A DNA stretch of 64,000 nt, from NCBI GenBank assembly GCA_019510185.1, contig JAEKKV010000010.1, positions 186,001 to 250,000 of the forward strand, written 5' to 3'. Positions 52,748 to 60,972 of this stretch are shown one piece after another. The notes under the pieces were generated by a model. That model was given only the letters and a program-made list of their open reading frames with translations. It was not told the origin of the DNA and made no database searches. The number at the start of each line of letters is the position of its first letter. Position 1 is the first letter of the stretch. Both the position numbers and the translations under genes were made by a program. The stretch comes from Verrucomicrobiota bacterium. Lineage in GTDB: Bacteria; Verrucomicrobiota; Verrucomicrobiia; Opitutales; Opitutaceae.

Positions 52748-53989
52748 ATGCCCTTTTCCACGTTTAAACGTTCCGTCCGGATCGAGCGACCGGCTGCCAC
52801 GGTCTTTGCCTGGCATGAACGTCCGGGGGCCTTTGAGAGATTGATGCCGCCTTGGCGACGCCGCGGGCGGTTTGTGCATTGGGAACACCGTCATTATTTC
52901 GAATCAACACCGGACGGTGCGTGTGTATTGACCGACGAGGTTTCCTATCGGTTGCCGTTGGGCGCGCTTGGCCGGGTGGCGGGCGGGGCGTTGGCGCGCC
53001 GGGAATTGGCGCGGCTTTTTGCCTATCGGCAGGCAGTCACCAAGGCCGATCTCGAAACCACCGCGCGTTATCTTTCCGTGCGGCCTATGTGCTTTTTAAT
53101 CGCGGGAGCGTCGGGATTGGTGGGCCGCGCGTTGATTCCTTTTTTGCGGACGCAGGGCTACACGGTGGTTCGTTTGGTGCGGAGGCCGGCGGCCGGGGTA
53201 GATGAAGTTTCCTGGGATCCGGCGGCCGGCCGGCTGGATGCGCAGGCGTTCCGCGGAGTGGACGTCGTCATCAATCTGGCCGGTGAGGGCGTCGCGGATG
53301 TCCGCTGGTCCACGGAGCGCAAAAAAGCTCTTTTGCGCAGCCGGGTGGAGAGCACGCGTACGCTGGTCAACGCCATGGGCGCGCTCGCCAGGGGAGCGCC
53401 ATTCGTGTTCATTTCGGCCTCGGCCACGGGTATTTACGGTGATCGCGGCAACGAGACGCTTACGGAAACGTCCGCACCCGGCGCGGGTTTTTTGGCCGGC
53501 GTTTGCGAGGCATGGGAGCGCGAGGCGCTGGCGGCGGAGGCCTTGGGGGTGCGTGTGGTGCGGTTGCGCACGGGGATCGTGCTCACGCCGGCGGGCGGCG
53601 TACTGGCGAAGCTTCTGCCGTTGTTCCGACTGGGCGCAGGCGGCCGGTTGGCCTCGGGCCGGATGTGGATGAGCTGGATAGCCATCGATGATCTGGTGGG
53701 CGCGATTTATCATGCGGTGCTCGACCGCCGCTGCGACGGCGCCCTCAACGCCGTCGCGCCGAACGCCGTGACCAACGCCGAGTTTACCCGTGTGCTGGCG
53801 CAGGTGCTGCGGCGGCCGGCTTTGCTGCCGGTGCCGGCGGCAGGCCTGCGTGTGGCTCTTGGCGAGATGGCGGATGAAACCGTGCTCGCCAGCGCGCGGG
53901 TTGTCCCCGGCAAACTCAAGGGGGCGGATTATAGCTTTCGCCACGCAACGTTGACCGAGGCGCTGCGCCATCTCTTGGGGCGTGCATAG
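52748..53989 (+). CDS. TIGR01777-type SDR epimerase with shortened N-terminal SRPBCC domain
   Basis: 413 residues. The C-terminal 300 residues form an SDR domain with FLIAGASGLVGRALIPFL (nucleotide loop), VINLAGEGVADVRWS, SASATGIYGDRGNE, the catalytic-like Tyr in GIYGDRG, and VVRLRTGIVLTPAGGVLAKLL, as in YfcH/TIGR01777 proteins. Residues about 1-110 are a START/polyketide cyclase-like domain: FKRSVRIERPAATVFAWHERPGAFERLMPPW, then FVHWEHRHYFES and DEVSYRLPLGALG. About 40 residues usually found between those two parts are missing, so the pocket may be open or non-functional. The role of the family is unknown; lipid or cofactor chemistry has been guessed. Confidence 0.85.
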   Translation: MPFSTFKRSVRIERPAATVFAWHERPGAFERLMPPWRRRGRFVHWEHRHYFESTPDGACVLTDEVSYRLPLGALGRVAGGALARRELARLFAYRQAVTKADLETTARYLSVRPMCFLIAGASGLVGRALIPFLRTQGYTVVRLVRRPAAGVDEVSWDPAAGRLDAQAFRGVDVVINLAGEGVADVRWSTERKKALLRSRVESTRTLVNAMGALARGAPFVFISASATGIYGDRGNETLTETSAPGAGFLAGVCEAWEREALAAEALGVRVVRLRTGIVLTPAGGVLAKLLPLFRLGAGGRLASGRMWMSWIAIDDLVGAIYHAVLDRRCDGALNAVAPNAVTNAEFTRVLAQVLRRPALLPVPAAGLRVALGEMADETVLASARVVPGKLKGADYSFRHATLTEALRHLLGRA

Positions 53990-54028
53990 GAACTTGCGGA
54001 CGAGGGCGAATTGACGCTTGGTGAAGCC

Positions 54029-54979
54029 ATGCCCGAGAACGCCTATCCCGATGTTGTCGCCACGGTCGGACGGACTCCGTTGATCAAGCTCAACCGCCTC
54101 GCCGCCGGTTTGTCCGCGAGCATCTACGTGAAGGCCGAGTTCTTCAACCCGCTCGCGAGCGTGAAGGACCGCATCGGCAAGGCGATGATCGAAGCGGCGG
54201 AGCGCGACGGGCTCATCAAGCCGGACACGGTGGTGATCGAATCCACCTCGGGCAACACCGGCATCGCGCTGGCGTTTGTGTGCGCCCAGCGTGGGTACAA
54301 ACTGATCCTGACCATGCCCGAGACGATGTCGGTCGAGCGGCGCGTCCTTTTGCGCATGCTGGGGGCGGAAATCGTGCTCACGCCGGGGGCGGAGGGCATG
54401 CCCGGGGCGATTCGCAAGGCGAACGAACTCCTCGCGCAGCATGGCGACCGCGGGTTCATCCCGCAGCAGTTTGAGAATCCCGCGAACCCCGAAATTCACC
54501 GCCGCACCACGGCGGAGGAGATCTGGGCGGCGACGGAGGGGAAGATCGACGCGTTTGTGGCCGGCGTGGGCACGGGCGGCACGATCACCGGTGTGTCGGA
54601 GGTTATCAAATCCCGTCGCTCCATTAAAAGTTTCGCGGTGGAGCCGGCCGGCAGTCCGGTACTCTCGGGCGGGAAACCCGGACGCCATCGCATCCAAGGG
54701 ATTGGCGCCGGGTTCATTCCCAAGAATTGTAACACCGCGATCATCGACGAGGTTCTCGTGGTGACCGATGACGAGGCGCTTGAAACCGCCCGCCAGCTGG
54801 CCTTGCAAGAGGGTATCCTCGGAGGCATTTCAACGGGAGCGAATGTCTGGGCGGCGTTGCAAGTAGCAAAGCGCAAGGAGTTTGAGGGAAAAGTGATCGT
54901 GACGGTGGCCTGCAGTTTTGGAGAACGTTACCTCTCGACGGCCTTGGCGGAAAAGGCGCGGCAAGACGTCGCGGTATAA
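54029..54979 (+). CDS. cysteine synthase, copy 2
   Basis: 316 residues from [21 protein letters not shown]. The PLP lysine is in [14 protein letters not shown], and [11 protein letters not shown] and [13 protein letters not shown] follow. It is a distinct paralog of the gene at 18099 (about two-thirds of the visible motif residues are shared by eye). C-terminal [11 protein letters not shown] corresponds to [11 protein letters not shown] in the first copy. It is far from the sulfate cluster. O-acetylserine sulfhydrylase is expected; a CysM-like or cystathionine beta-synthase-like role is not excluded. It follows the SDR gene by 39 bp. Confidence 0.92.
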   Translation: MPENAYPDVVATVGRTPLIKLNRLAAGLSASIYVKAEFFNPLASVKDRIGKAMIEAAERDGLIKPDTVVIESTSGNTGIALAFVCAQRGYKLILTMPETMSVERRVLLRMLGAEIVLTPGAEGMPGAIRKANELLAQHGDRGFIPQQFENPANPEIHRRTTAEEIWAATEGKIDAFVAGVGTGGTITGVSEVIKSRRSIKSFAVEPAGSPVLSGGKPGRHRIQGIGAGFIPKNCNTAIIDEVLVVTDDEALETARQLALQEGILGGISTGANVWAALQVAKRKEFEGKVIVTVACSFGERYLSTALAEKARQDVAV

Positions 54980-54992
54980 CGCCTTGATGGCC

Positions 54993-55181
54993 GCTGGTGG
55001 TGCTTGAACACCGCTACAGCGGCACGTCCCGACCTAAGCAGTGCATCCCGTCTTGGGCACAGGCTTTCCCTTAGGCTTCTGGGGGACGGACCTCAGTTAC
55101 CCTAGACAAGGTTTCCTTTCCCCTGGGGTAACGGCGCAGGAACTCCTGAGGAGAGGACTCAATACCCAGGAACACCGCTTT
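54993..55181 (+). ncRNA. candidate structured RNA of unknown class
   Basis: This intergenic stretch can fold extensively. CGTCCC (55025-55030) with GGGACG (55083-55088) encloses CCTAAG / CTTAGG (55033-55038 and 55070-55075). CCTCAG (55091-55096) with CTGAGG (55146-55151) encloses GTTACCC / GGGTAAC (55096-55102 and 55125-55131). Shorter hairpins GGTG..CACC and CCGC..GCGG stand at the 5' side, and GTGGTGCTT near 54997 can pair loosely with AACACCGC near 55171, which would close the whole. Size and closing stem recall 6S-type RNAs, but I see no class signature. It could instead be a leader of the S26 gene. Confidence 0.4.
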
Positions 55182-55197
55182 TCCGTAGAGTGGGGCC

Positions 55198-55695
55198 ATG
55201 ACAACCGCCCACCTCTTCCGCCGACTGCTGCTCGCTCTTGCGAGTTTTGCATGCGTTGCGAGCGTGACGGCGGCTGAAAATCCCCGCTCCGGAGTCTCTC
55301 TTACGGTGGCCTTGCAGGATGCGAAGCAAATTGCCTCCACGCGCGCCGATCTCCGGGTGCTCCGCGTCGAAGGCAACTCGATGCTGCCTTTCTTTGGTTC
55401 CGGTGCGGTGCTGGTGGTGAAGCAGATGCCGGCGGCCAAGCTCCGGGTCGGCATGGTGGTGGTTTACACCAACCGCTTCAATGAAACGGTCGCCCACAGA
55501 GTGATCGCCTCGACCGAGGCCGGCTGGCAGGTGCAGGGTTACAACAACGCGAGCGCCGACAGCACTTTGGTCAGCGATGCCAATCTTGTCGGTGTGGTTT
55601 ACGCGACCTTCCACTCGAATGCCCGCGCCAATGCCTCCCTGCTCGCCGCGATCGCCGGTGGCACGACGGTGGCGCTGGCTGCTCCGGCCCGGTAA
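55198..55695 (+). CDS. S26-family protein of the Sec11/archaeal signal peptidase type
   Basis: 165 residues. A signal-like hydrophobic segment (about 8-25) is followed by the peptidase fold: VEGNSMLPFFGSGAVLVV places the nucleophile Ser61, and VAHRVIASTEAGW gives His100 in the place of the bacterial Lys. The Ser-His arrangement belongs to the archaeal/ER-type signal peptidase. The third-site motif, usually GD-NN, reads GYNN here, so one Asp is missing; another Asp (about 120) remains. A second hydrophobic helix ends the protein. It may process a special set of exported proteins or be inactive. It follows the structured stretch directly. Confidence 0.72.
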   Translation: MTTAHLFRRLLLALASFACVASVTAAENPRSGVSLTVALQDAKQIASTRADLRVLRVEGNSMLPFFGSGAVLVVKQMPAAKLRVGMVVVYTNRFNETVAHRVIASTEAGWQVQGYNNASADSTLVSDANLVGVVYATFHSNARANASLLAAIAGGTTVALAAPAR

Positions 55696-55764
55696 AAAAC
55701 CGGTTGGTCCGTCAGGAAAAATCGAGCTTCCCATCAAAGGGAGCCGGGGTAAGGTGAGGATTTT

Positions 55765-56181
55765 ATGTCTAAGACCCTCATCATCCTGAAACCCGATTGC
55801 TTGGAACAGAAACACGTGGGCAGCGTGTTCGATCGTTTCGAGAAAGCCGGCTTTGAGATCATCGGCACCAAGATGATCCGCCTCACGCCCGAGCTCCTGC
55901 GCGCCCACTATGCGCACGTGGCCGACAAGCCCTTCTATCCGGAGATCGAGGCCTTTATGAGTTCGCGCCCGGTCATCGTCGTCGCGCTCAAGGGCGAGGA
56001 TGTCGTCGCGAAGGTTCGCGACCTGCTCGGTCCGACCGATTCGCGCAAGGCCGCCAAGGGTACCATCCGCGGCGATTTCGGCACTGAGATGATGAAGAAC
56101 GTCGTGCACGCCTCGGACAGCGATGAAAACGCCCGCATCGAGCTGGCGCGATTCTTCAAACCCGAAGAACTGTTTGCCTGA
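55765..56181 (+). CDS. ndk: nucleoside diphosphate kinase
   Basis: 138 residues. It balances nucleoside triphosphates using a phosphohistidine, His115 in NVVHASDS. KTLIILKPDCLEQ is the N-terminal strand, with the Lys and Asp of the active site; GPTDSRKAAKGTIRGDFG is the nucleotide-binding region. A clear ribosome site, GGTGAGG, stands 7 bases before the ATG. Length is standard. A very strong terminator follows, so ndk ends its transcript. Confidence 0.96.
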   Translation: MSKTLIILKPDCLEQKHVGSVFDRFEKAGFEIIGTKMIRLTPELLRAHYAHVADKPFYPEIEAFMSSRPVIVVALKGEDVVAKVRDLLGPTDSRKAAKGTIRGDFGTEMMKNVVHASDSDENARIELARFFKPEELFA

Positions 56182-56223
56182 ACTTCACCGGCTCCATCAG
56201 GAGCGTTAAGTTTTTAAGCTGTT

Positions 56224-56259
56224 AAAAAGGCCGCCCGGTAAAAACCGGGCGGCCTTTTT
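56224..56259 (+). terminator. strong rho-independent terminator after ndk
   Basis: AAAAAGGCCGCCCGGT at 56224-56239 pairs perfectly with ACCGGGCGGCCTTTTT at 56244-56259 around a 4-base A loop, and TTTTT/GTTTT follow. It is 43 bp after the ndk stop and, being symmetric, may also end transcripts from the right. Confidence 0.95.
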
Positions 56260-56303
56260 GTTTTAAGTAAGCGGTTGTCAAAAGAGGTGGAATAGGGGGA
56301 CGG

Positions 56304-56497
56304 CTCACCTAGACGTTGCCCGCTGAAGCGCTGGGAATTGGGCTTCATGAAGCGTTGAAACTGGCGATTAAGTTCACCGGGACAGCCACGACTTGGCGCA
56401 CGGAAGTGCCAAAGGTTTGCGTGGGTGATTTGCCGAAATCAGCTCCGGTCCTTTCCATGGAAACAGCAGCGCCGGTGGCGAATTTCGTCTAGGTGAG
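56304..56497. mobile_element. MITE-like segment with 12-bp perfect terminal inverted repeats
   Basis: CTCACCTAGACG at 56304-56315 and CGTCTAGGTGAG at 56486-56497 are exact inverted repeats bounding 194 bp. No open frame of note lies between them, and no transposase is nearby. I see no clear target duplication (left flank GGGGGACGG, right flank TATGGTAGG). Interpretation as a non-autonomous element is an inference; the alternative is a long-range regulatory structure. The rest of the 370-bp gene-free stretch 56182-56551 holds the ndk terminator on the left and a leader hairpin on the right. Confidence 0.45.
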
Positions 56498-56534
56498 TAT
56501 GGTAGGGAATAGTCAGTAGTCCGTTCCCCCATAC
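56497..56534 (+). promoter_or_regulatory. leader hairpin before the Verru_Chthon gene
   Basis: GTATGG (56497-56502) and GGGAA (56505-56509) pair with TTCCC (56524-56528) and CCATAC (56529-56534), an 11-bp stem with a TA bulge and 14-base loop, ending 17 bases before the ATG at 56552. It may affect translation. Its first G is the last base of the right inverted repeat. Confidence 0.5.
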
Positions 56535-56551
56535 CCCCCGTTTCCTGATCG

Positions 56552-59500
56552 ATGAAACCCGCGATCATTGTTGCGCCGCTTCGTTCGGCTCCGCCTTTGC
56601 ACAATCGCAAGACTGGCGGCTTCGCATTGCTGATCACCATCACGCTGCTGTCGTTTTTGGTGCTCTTGTTGGTGAGTCTCGCGGCGCTGACGCGCGTCGA
56701 GACCCAGGTTGCCTCGAACAGCCAGCAACTCGCCCAAGCGCGGCAGAACGCACTCTTGGCGCTGAACATCGCGTTGGGGCAGTTGCAGAAAACCGCCGGA
56801 CCTGACCAACGCGTGACGGCGAGGGCCGATGTGTTGACGAATTACACCAACAGTCCTGCGGCCACGGATGCGGAGTCTTCGGCCACCTACGTCAACTTCT
56901 GGAAAGTTCGCAATCGCAGTTGGACGGGTGTGTGGGGAAATTCGGCGACCAACATCGGCTATACGCTTACGCCGAGTCAGATAACCGGCTCGGGCACGAC
57001 GCCCGCTTTGCTTGGCTGGCTGGTGAGCGGAAACGAAGCGGGGACATTTACTCTGGGGGGAAGTGGACAGACCACGGCTCCCTCTACGCCGAAATTCACT
57101 CCCGACCTGCAGGTGACAGGTTTGACGAGCGGGCTTAATCCGCTCACCGCCACGTTGACCTTTCCGGTGGCCAATGCCGCAGCTGGAACGACTAAGACTG
57201 ATGGGATACTGCTGGTCGGTCCGGCTTCCACCTCGGGCGGTTCGGCCAGCGATCTTGCCCAGAACTATGTGGTCGCCCCGCTGGTGGACATTCAAGTGCC
57301 GGCCAATCAGATTCCCGGCCTTTCCGGCGCGGCGGGAGCAACCATTGGCCGCTATGCCTACTGGGTGGGGGATGAGGGCGTGAAGGCCCGGGTGGACGTG
57401 CGCGACAGTTATCTTCAGCAGACGGCTTCGGCCGACCAGACGGCCTATCAGACATACAGCTTCATCACCGCCCAACGATCCGCCGTGGAGATGATGAATT
57501 ATAATTCCAGCAACACGCTGCAGCTCACCGATTATCCCGCGCCGTCCAGCTCGTCCACCCTCGACAGGATGGTGTCATCCGGCCAACTGTCCTTTCTCGG
57601 CGGCACCACGAGCGCGCAAACCAATCTGCGGAGTGCAAGTCGGAGCCGGTTCCACGATCTGACGTCTACGAGCTATGGAGTCTTGGCCGATACCTACGCG
57701 GGCGGACTGAAGAAGGATATCACTGCGGACATCGCTGACACGGCGGCCGGGGCAGTCGGCAACCGGCCGGCCGACACCGATCCGCTTTTTCCCGGGCAAA
57801 ATGCATCGGACAACATTCCGACGTGGGGTCAGCTTCGTTCTTTCCCGCGTATAAATCCTGTGTCCGGGAAGGTTACGCCAGTCCTCCCGACCAAGAAATC
57901 GCAGGGCATTTATCCGGTCATCAACTACGCCGGGCTGGGGTTGGATTTTTATGTCGATACCGCCGGAAAAATAAAAGTGGCTCTCTTTCCCAATGTAGGC
58001 CTCTGGAATCCGTATTCTGCCACCCTTAAAGCGGCGACCTACGAGATTGGCTATCGCGTCAATCCTGCCGGAGCCATCCAAATTCAGATTAACGGAGCCA
58101 CCGTCGCGACTTTGGACATGTCCTTGGGAAAACTGGGCGCCGGCAGTGTTTCCGGTACGGCAGGATTTGTCCGCTTTAAGATCACATGTCAGGACATCCC
58201 GCCTGGAGAAACCCATCTTTACCGGCTGGATTCGAGCGAAGTAGGGTCGAATTACAGTTCGGGCGGCAATACTATGACCCGGGCTCCGGCTGCCGGAAGC
58301 GGAACTCCCATCGGCGTTTCCAATTATGTTTTATGGGATAGTGGCGTAACGGTGACGCCTCCGGCCAGTGCCGATACTCGCACCTTCAAGGTGGCCTCAA
58401 CTTTGACCAATCCGACTCTCAATGTTGTCTTGGGCACAACCGGCAGCGTAACCAGCCCCACCTCCACCACCGGCTGGTATCAGGCGGCGGTTGATGCCGG
58501 CCTCCAAACCACGAACCCTACTCTAAAGGCTCAGCTCCAGCTCAGTAGTATGGCTTCGGGTTATACACCGGCTGCTTGCTCCGCATTTCGTCTGCAGACG
58601 ACGATGGAGGAGCGCGGAAATAATGACGATGGCGCACAAGGTGATCCGAAGGGAGCGCTTAAAGGTCCCGGCAACGCTGGCGGTGGCGGTCGTATGCGCT
58701 GGTTGGTGACAGCCAACATTCGCTCGCCGATCATTCGTATGACCTCGGGAGAGAGCGCCAACTTGCGTGGGAGCATGCTTTTCGGCTCGGTTATCGCCAC
58801 TAGCCCACCGGCTAAGGGAACCGATATCACTCTGATGGTTACGCCTTATGGCTTTCTCAGTTCCATAGGCGCTTCTCAATGGGCCAACAATGGCTACACG
58901 CCCTCCGTTTTTTTCGACGCACTTCTCACGCCTGATCGGTTGCTTTCTTTGGGACAATTTCAGAATGCGCAGCTTGCTCCGTTTGGTTTTTATTCGACCT
59001 ATCCCTTTGGAAATGCCGCCGCCGATGTTCACATACAGCGGGACCACATCTACGAGCCATCTCCCTATGTAGGAAGCGGAGTGGGCACACCGACATCACA
59101 GGCGATCTACGATCTTTCCTGGCATTTAAACCGGGCTCTTTGGGATAAGTACTTTGTTTCAGGCGTGCCCAGTGCGACATCCGCCACCAGTGCACCTCCG
59201 GCAATTCCAGCTTGGACGCAGGCGGATATTGATGCCGGACGTGCGCTGCCCAACGCGAGGCTGAGTTATTATATCCGAAACGGCGTCAAACCGCCGCTGG
59301 GGAATATTCAGTTTTCCTCCGGCACCAACAAAGCCTATGACCAGGCTGCCGCCAACCTGATGGTCAAAGGGGCGTTTAATATTAACTCCACTTCGGAGCA
59401 GGCTTGGCGAGCCGTGCTGGCCGGCACCAATCTCCTTCCGGACAATACGACCTATGACGATGCAGCCGAAGGCGTGGGCGCGGTAGCGGCCGTCCCCCGC

Positions 59501-60229
59501 ATCAGCACAAATCTGAGCCAACCGTCCGGTAATTTTCCAAACGCGGCGAAAAAAACGCTGATCATCACGCGTAATTATTTGGGTAATCGGGGACTCAGCC
59601 AATCAACGCCCTCGGGAACGGCTACGCTCGCCGCCATCGTCAGTGAATTCGCCCGCACCATCGTCAACGAGGTCCGCACCCGCGGCCCGTTCATGTCCTT
59701 GTCTGATTTCGTCAACCGCCGTGTGGCGACTGGCGACACTGGAATCCGTGGCGCGCTTCAGGCGGCCATCGACAATATGACCCCCGGCACGGGCGCAGAA
59801 GTAAATCCGTCTTCTTGGACATCGGGCGGCGCCGGGGTCTCGACTTCAGATAAGCCCGTCAGCTCTTGGATTACGGAACACTACTTGGGTGGACCCCTTT
59901 CCTCCACCAACACAGGCTACCGCACGCGCGTCGCCTTGTGCCCCAAATATCTGACGCAAGCCGATCTGCTTTCCCTGCTCGGCCCGATCTTATCGGCTCG
60001 TTCCGATACTTTTCTTATTCGCACCTATGGTGAGGTTAAAAATCCAACGACCGGTGCGGTCACCGGCCGGGCTTGGTGCGAAGCCACGGTCCAACGGTTG
60101 CCCGATTATGTGAATACCACCGATAGCGCGGAAACCGCCCTTGGCAGCCTAACCAGCAATCTTAACAAAACCATGGGACGACGTTTCCAAGTAGTGTCGT
60201 TTCGCTGGTTAAGCCCTTCCGATATATGA
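56552..60229 (+). CDS. Verru_Chthon cassette protein A (pilin-like N-terminus)
   Basis: 1225 residues. Residues about 20-48 (KTGGFALLITITLLSFLVLL) form a type IV prepilin/PilX-like signal: small residues, then a long hydrophobic helix. The mature protein is rich in Ser, Thr, Ala and Asn, and carries KTPGF-free beta-rich regions with VNFWKVRNRSWTGVWG, ARVDVRDSYLQQT and AWWVGDEGVKARV-type segments near 280 (AYWVGDEGVKARVDV). This matches the Verru_Chthon cassette A family (TIGR02600), found in Verrucomicrobium and Chthoniobacter. In that cassette A sits with three smaller prepilin-like proteins B, C and D; these are absent here. The product is probably an exported or cell-surface pseudopilin-like protein. 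Confidence 0.85.
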   Translation: MKPAIIVAPLRSAPPLHNRKTGGFALLITITLLSFLVLLLVSLAALTRVETQVASNSQQLAQARQNALLALNIALGQLQKTAGPDQRVTARADVLTNYTNSPAATDAESSATYVNFWKVRNRSWTGVWGNSATNIGYTLTPSQITGSGTTPALLGWLVSGNEAGTFTLGGSGQTTAPSTPKFTPDLQVTGLTSGLNPLTATLTFPVANAAAGTTKTDGILLVGPASTSGGSASDLAQNYVVAPLVDIQVPANQIPGLSGAAGATIGRYAYWVGDEGVKARVDVRDSYLQQTASADQTAYQTYSFITAQRSAVEMMNYNSSNTLQLTDYPAPSSSSTLDRMVSSGQLSFLGGTTSAQTNLRSASRSRFHDLTSTSYGVLADTYAGGLKKDITADIADTAAGAVGNRPADTDPLFPGQNASDNIPTWGQLRSFPRINPVSGKVTPVLPTKKSQGIYPVINYAGLGLDFYVDTAGKIKVALFPNVGLWNPYSATLKAATYEIGYRVNPAGAIQIQINGATVATLDMSLGKLGAGSVSGTAGFVRFKITCQDIPPGETHLYRLDSSEVGSNYSSGGNTMTRAPAAGSGTPIGVSNYVLWDSGVTVTPPASADTRTFKVASTLTNPTLNVVLGTTGSVTSPTSTTGWYQAAVDAGLQTTNPTLKAQLQLSSMASGYTPAACSAFRLQTTMEERGNNDDGAQGDPKGALKGPGNAGGGGRMRWLVTANIRSPIIRMTSGESANLRGSMLFGSVIATSPPAKGTDITLMVTPYGFLSSIGASQWANNGYTPSVFFDALLTPDRLLSLGQFQNAQLAPFGFYSTYPFGNAAADVHIQRDHIYEPSPYVGSGVGTPTSQAIYDLSWHLNRALWDKYFVSGVPSATSATSAPPAIPAWTQADIDAGRALPNARLSYYIRNGVKPPLGNIQFSSGTNKAYDQAAANLMVKGAFNINSTSEQAWRAVLAGTNLLPDNTTYDDAAEGVGAVAAVPRISTNLSQPSGNFPNAAKKTLIITRNYLGNRGLSQSTPSGTATLAAIVSEFARTIVNEVRTRGPFMSLSDFVNRRVATGDTGIRGALQAAIDNMTPGTGAEVNPSSWTSGGAGVSTSDKPVSSWITEHYLGGPLSSTNTGYRTRVALCPKYLTQADLLSLLGPILSARSDTFLIRTYGEVKNPTTGAVTGRAWCEATVQRLPDYVNTTDSAETALGSLTSNLNKTMGRRFQVVSFRWLSPSDI

Positions 60230-60957
60230 AAGCCACCATAGTTCTCCTCGGCATCCTCTTCGCCTTATCTGGGCTTGCGTCCGCCAACGCTGAAATCCCC
60301 CCGCAAGGTAGATCTTTTCGTCTACTCAATACCAAGGGAGTTTTGGAAGATCTCGTTTTTGATCTGAACGGGGAAAAGGTCCCCGTTTTTTCCACCACCT
60401 CAACGCTGTCCCAGCCCTATCCGTGTCCATCGACCGGATCCTTGACGCTCTATCGTGAAATACCGCCGCCATCTTCGGCACCGCCTGGAACCAAACCCAC
60501 CAAGGAAATCGTGGCCGAGGTAAAGATACCCAAGGACTACGCTCAATGTATCGTCCTACTTGCGCCTCTTTCCGGAGAGGCATCGCCCAAATTTCAGGGA
60601 GTGGTTTTTGAGGATATACCCAAAGAGCACAAGCCAGGCACCTTTCGCCTGATAAATCTATCCTCTTTGGATTCTGCCCTTAGCTTAAACCGTCAAGTGA
60701 CCTCGGCGGCCTCGGGACAGTCCATTATCACGCCGTATGAGTTAAATGAGGGAATTCTTCAGCTCAAACTGGCGGTGAAACAGGGGAACGCATGGAGTCA
60801 GGCGATCGGTTCCGAACGTCGCATGGCCGCAAACATGCGGGCGTTCGGAATCGTTCTCAATGACAAGCCGGCTTATGAGGATGCGCTGCCCATCAGTTGC
60901 TGTCTGGTGTTCGACTACGTTAAAATGCCGCCATCTGCCGCTTCCGACGGGAACTGA
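60226..60957 (+). CDS. exported hypothetical protein coupled to Verru_Chthon A
   Basis: 243 residues whose ATG overlaps the stop of the previous gene (ATGA), so the two are cotranslated. A signal peptide (MKATIVLLGILFALSGLASA) leads a secreted domain of beta type: FRLLNTKGVLEDLVFDLNGEKVPVF, TLYREIPPPSSAPPGTKP and GVVFEDIPKEHKPGTFRLINLSS. No family recognised. The C-terminus, FDYVKMPPSAASDGN, ends without membrane anchor. It is likely a partner of the Verru_Chthon A protein. Confidence 0.6.
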   Translation: MKATIVLLGILFALSGLASANAEIPPQGRSFRLLNTKGVLEDLVFDLNGEKVPVFSTTSTLSQPYPCPSTGSLTLYREIPPPSSAPPGTKPTKEIVAEVKIPKDYAQCIVLLAPLSGEASPKFQGVVFEDIPKEHKPGTFRLINLSSLDSALSLNRQVTSAASGQSIITPYELNEGILQLKLAVKQGNAWSQAIGSERRMAANMRAFGIVLNDKPAYEDALPISCCLVFDYVKMPPSAASDGN

Positions 60958-60972
60958 TCTGGCCGCCGGTGA

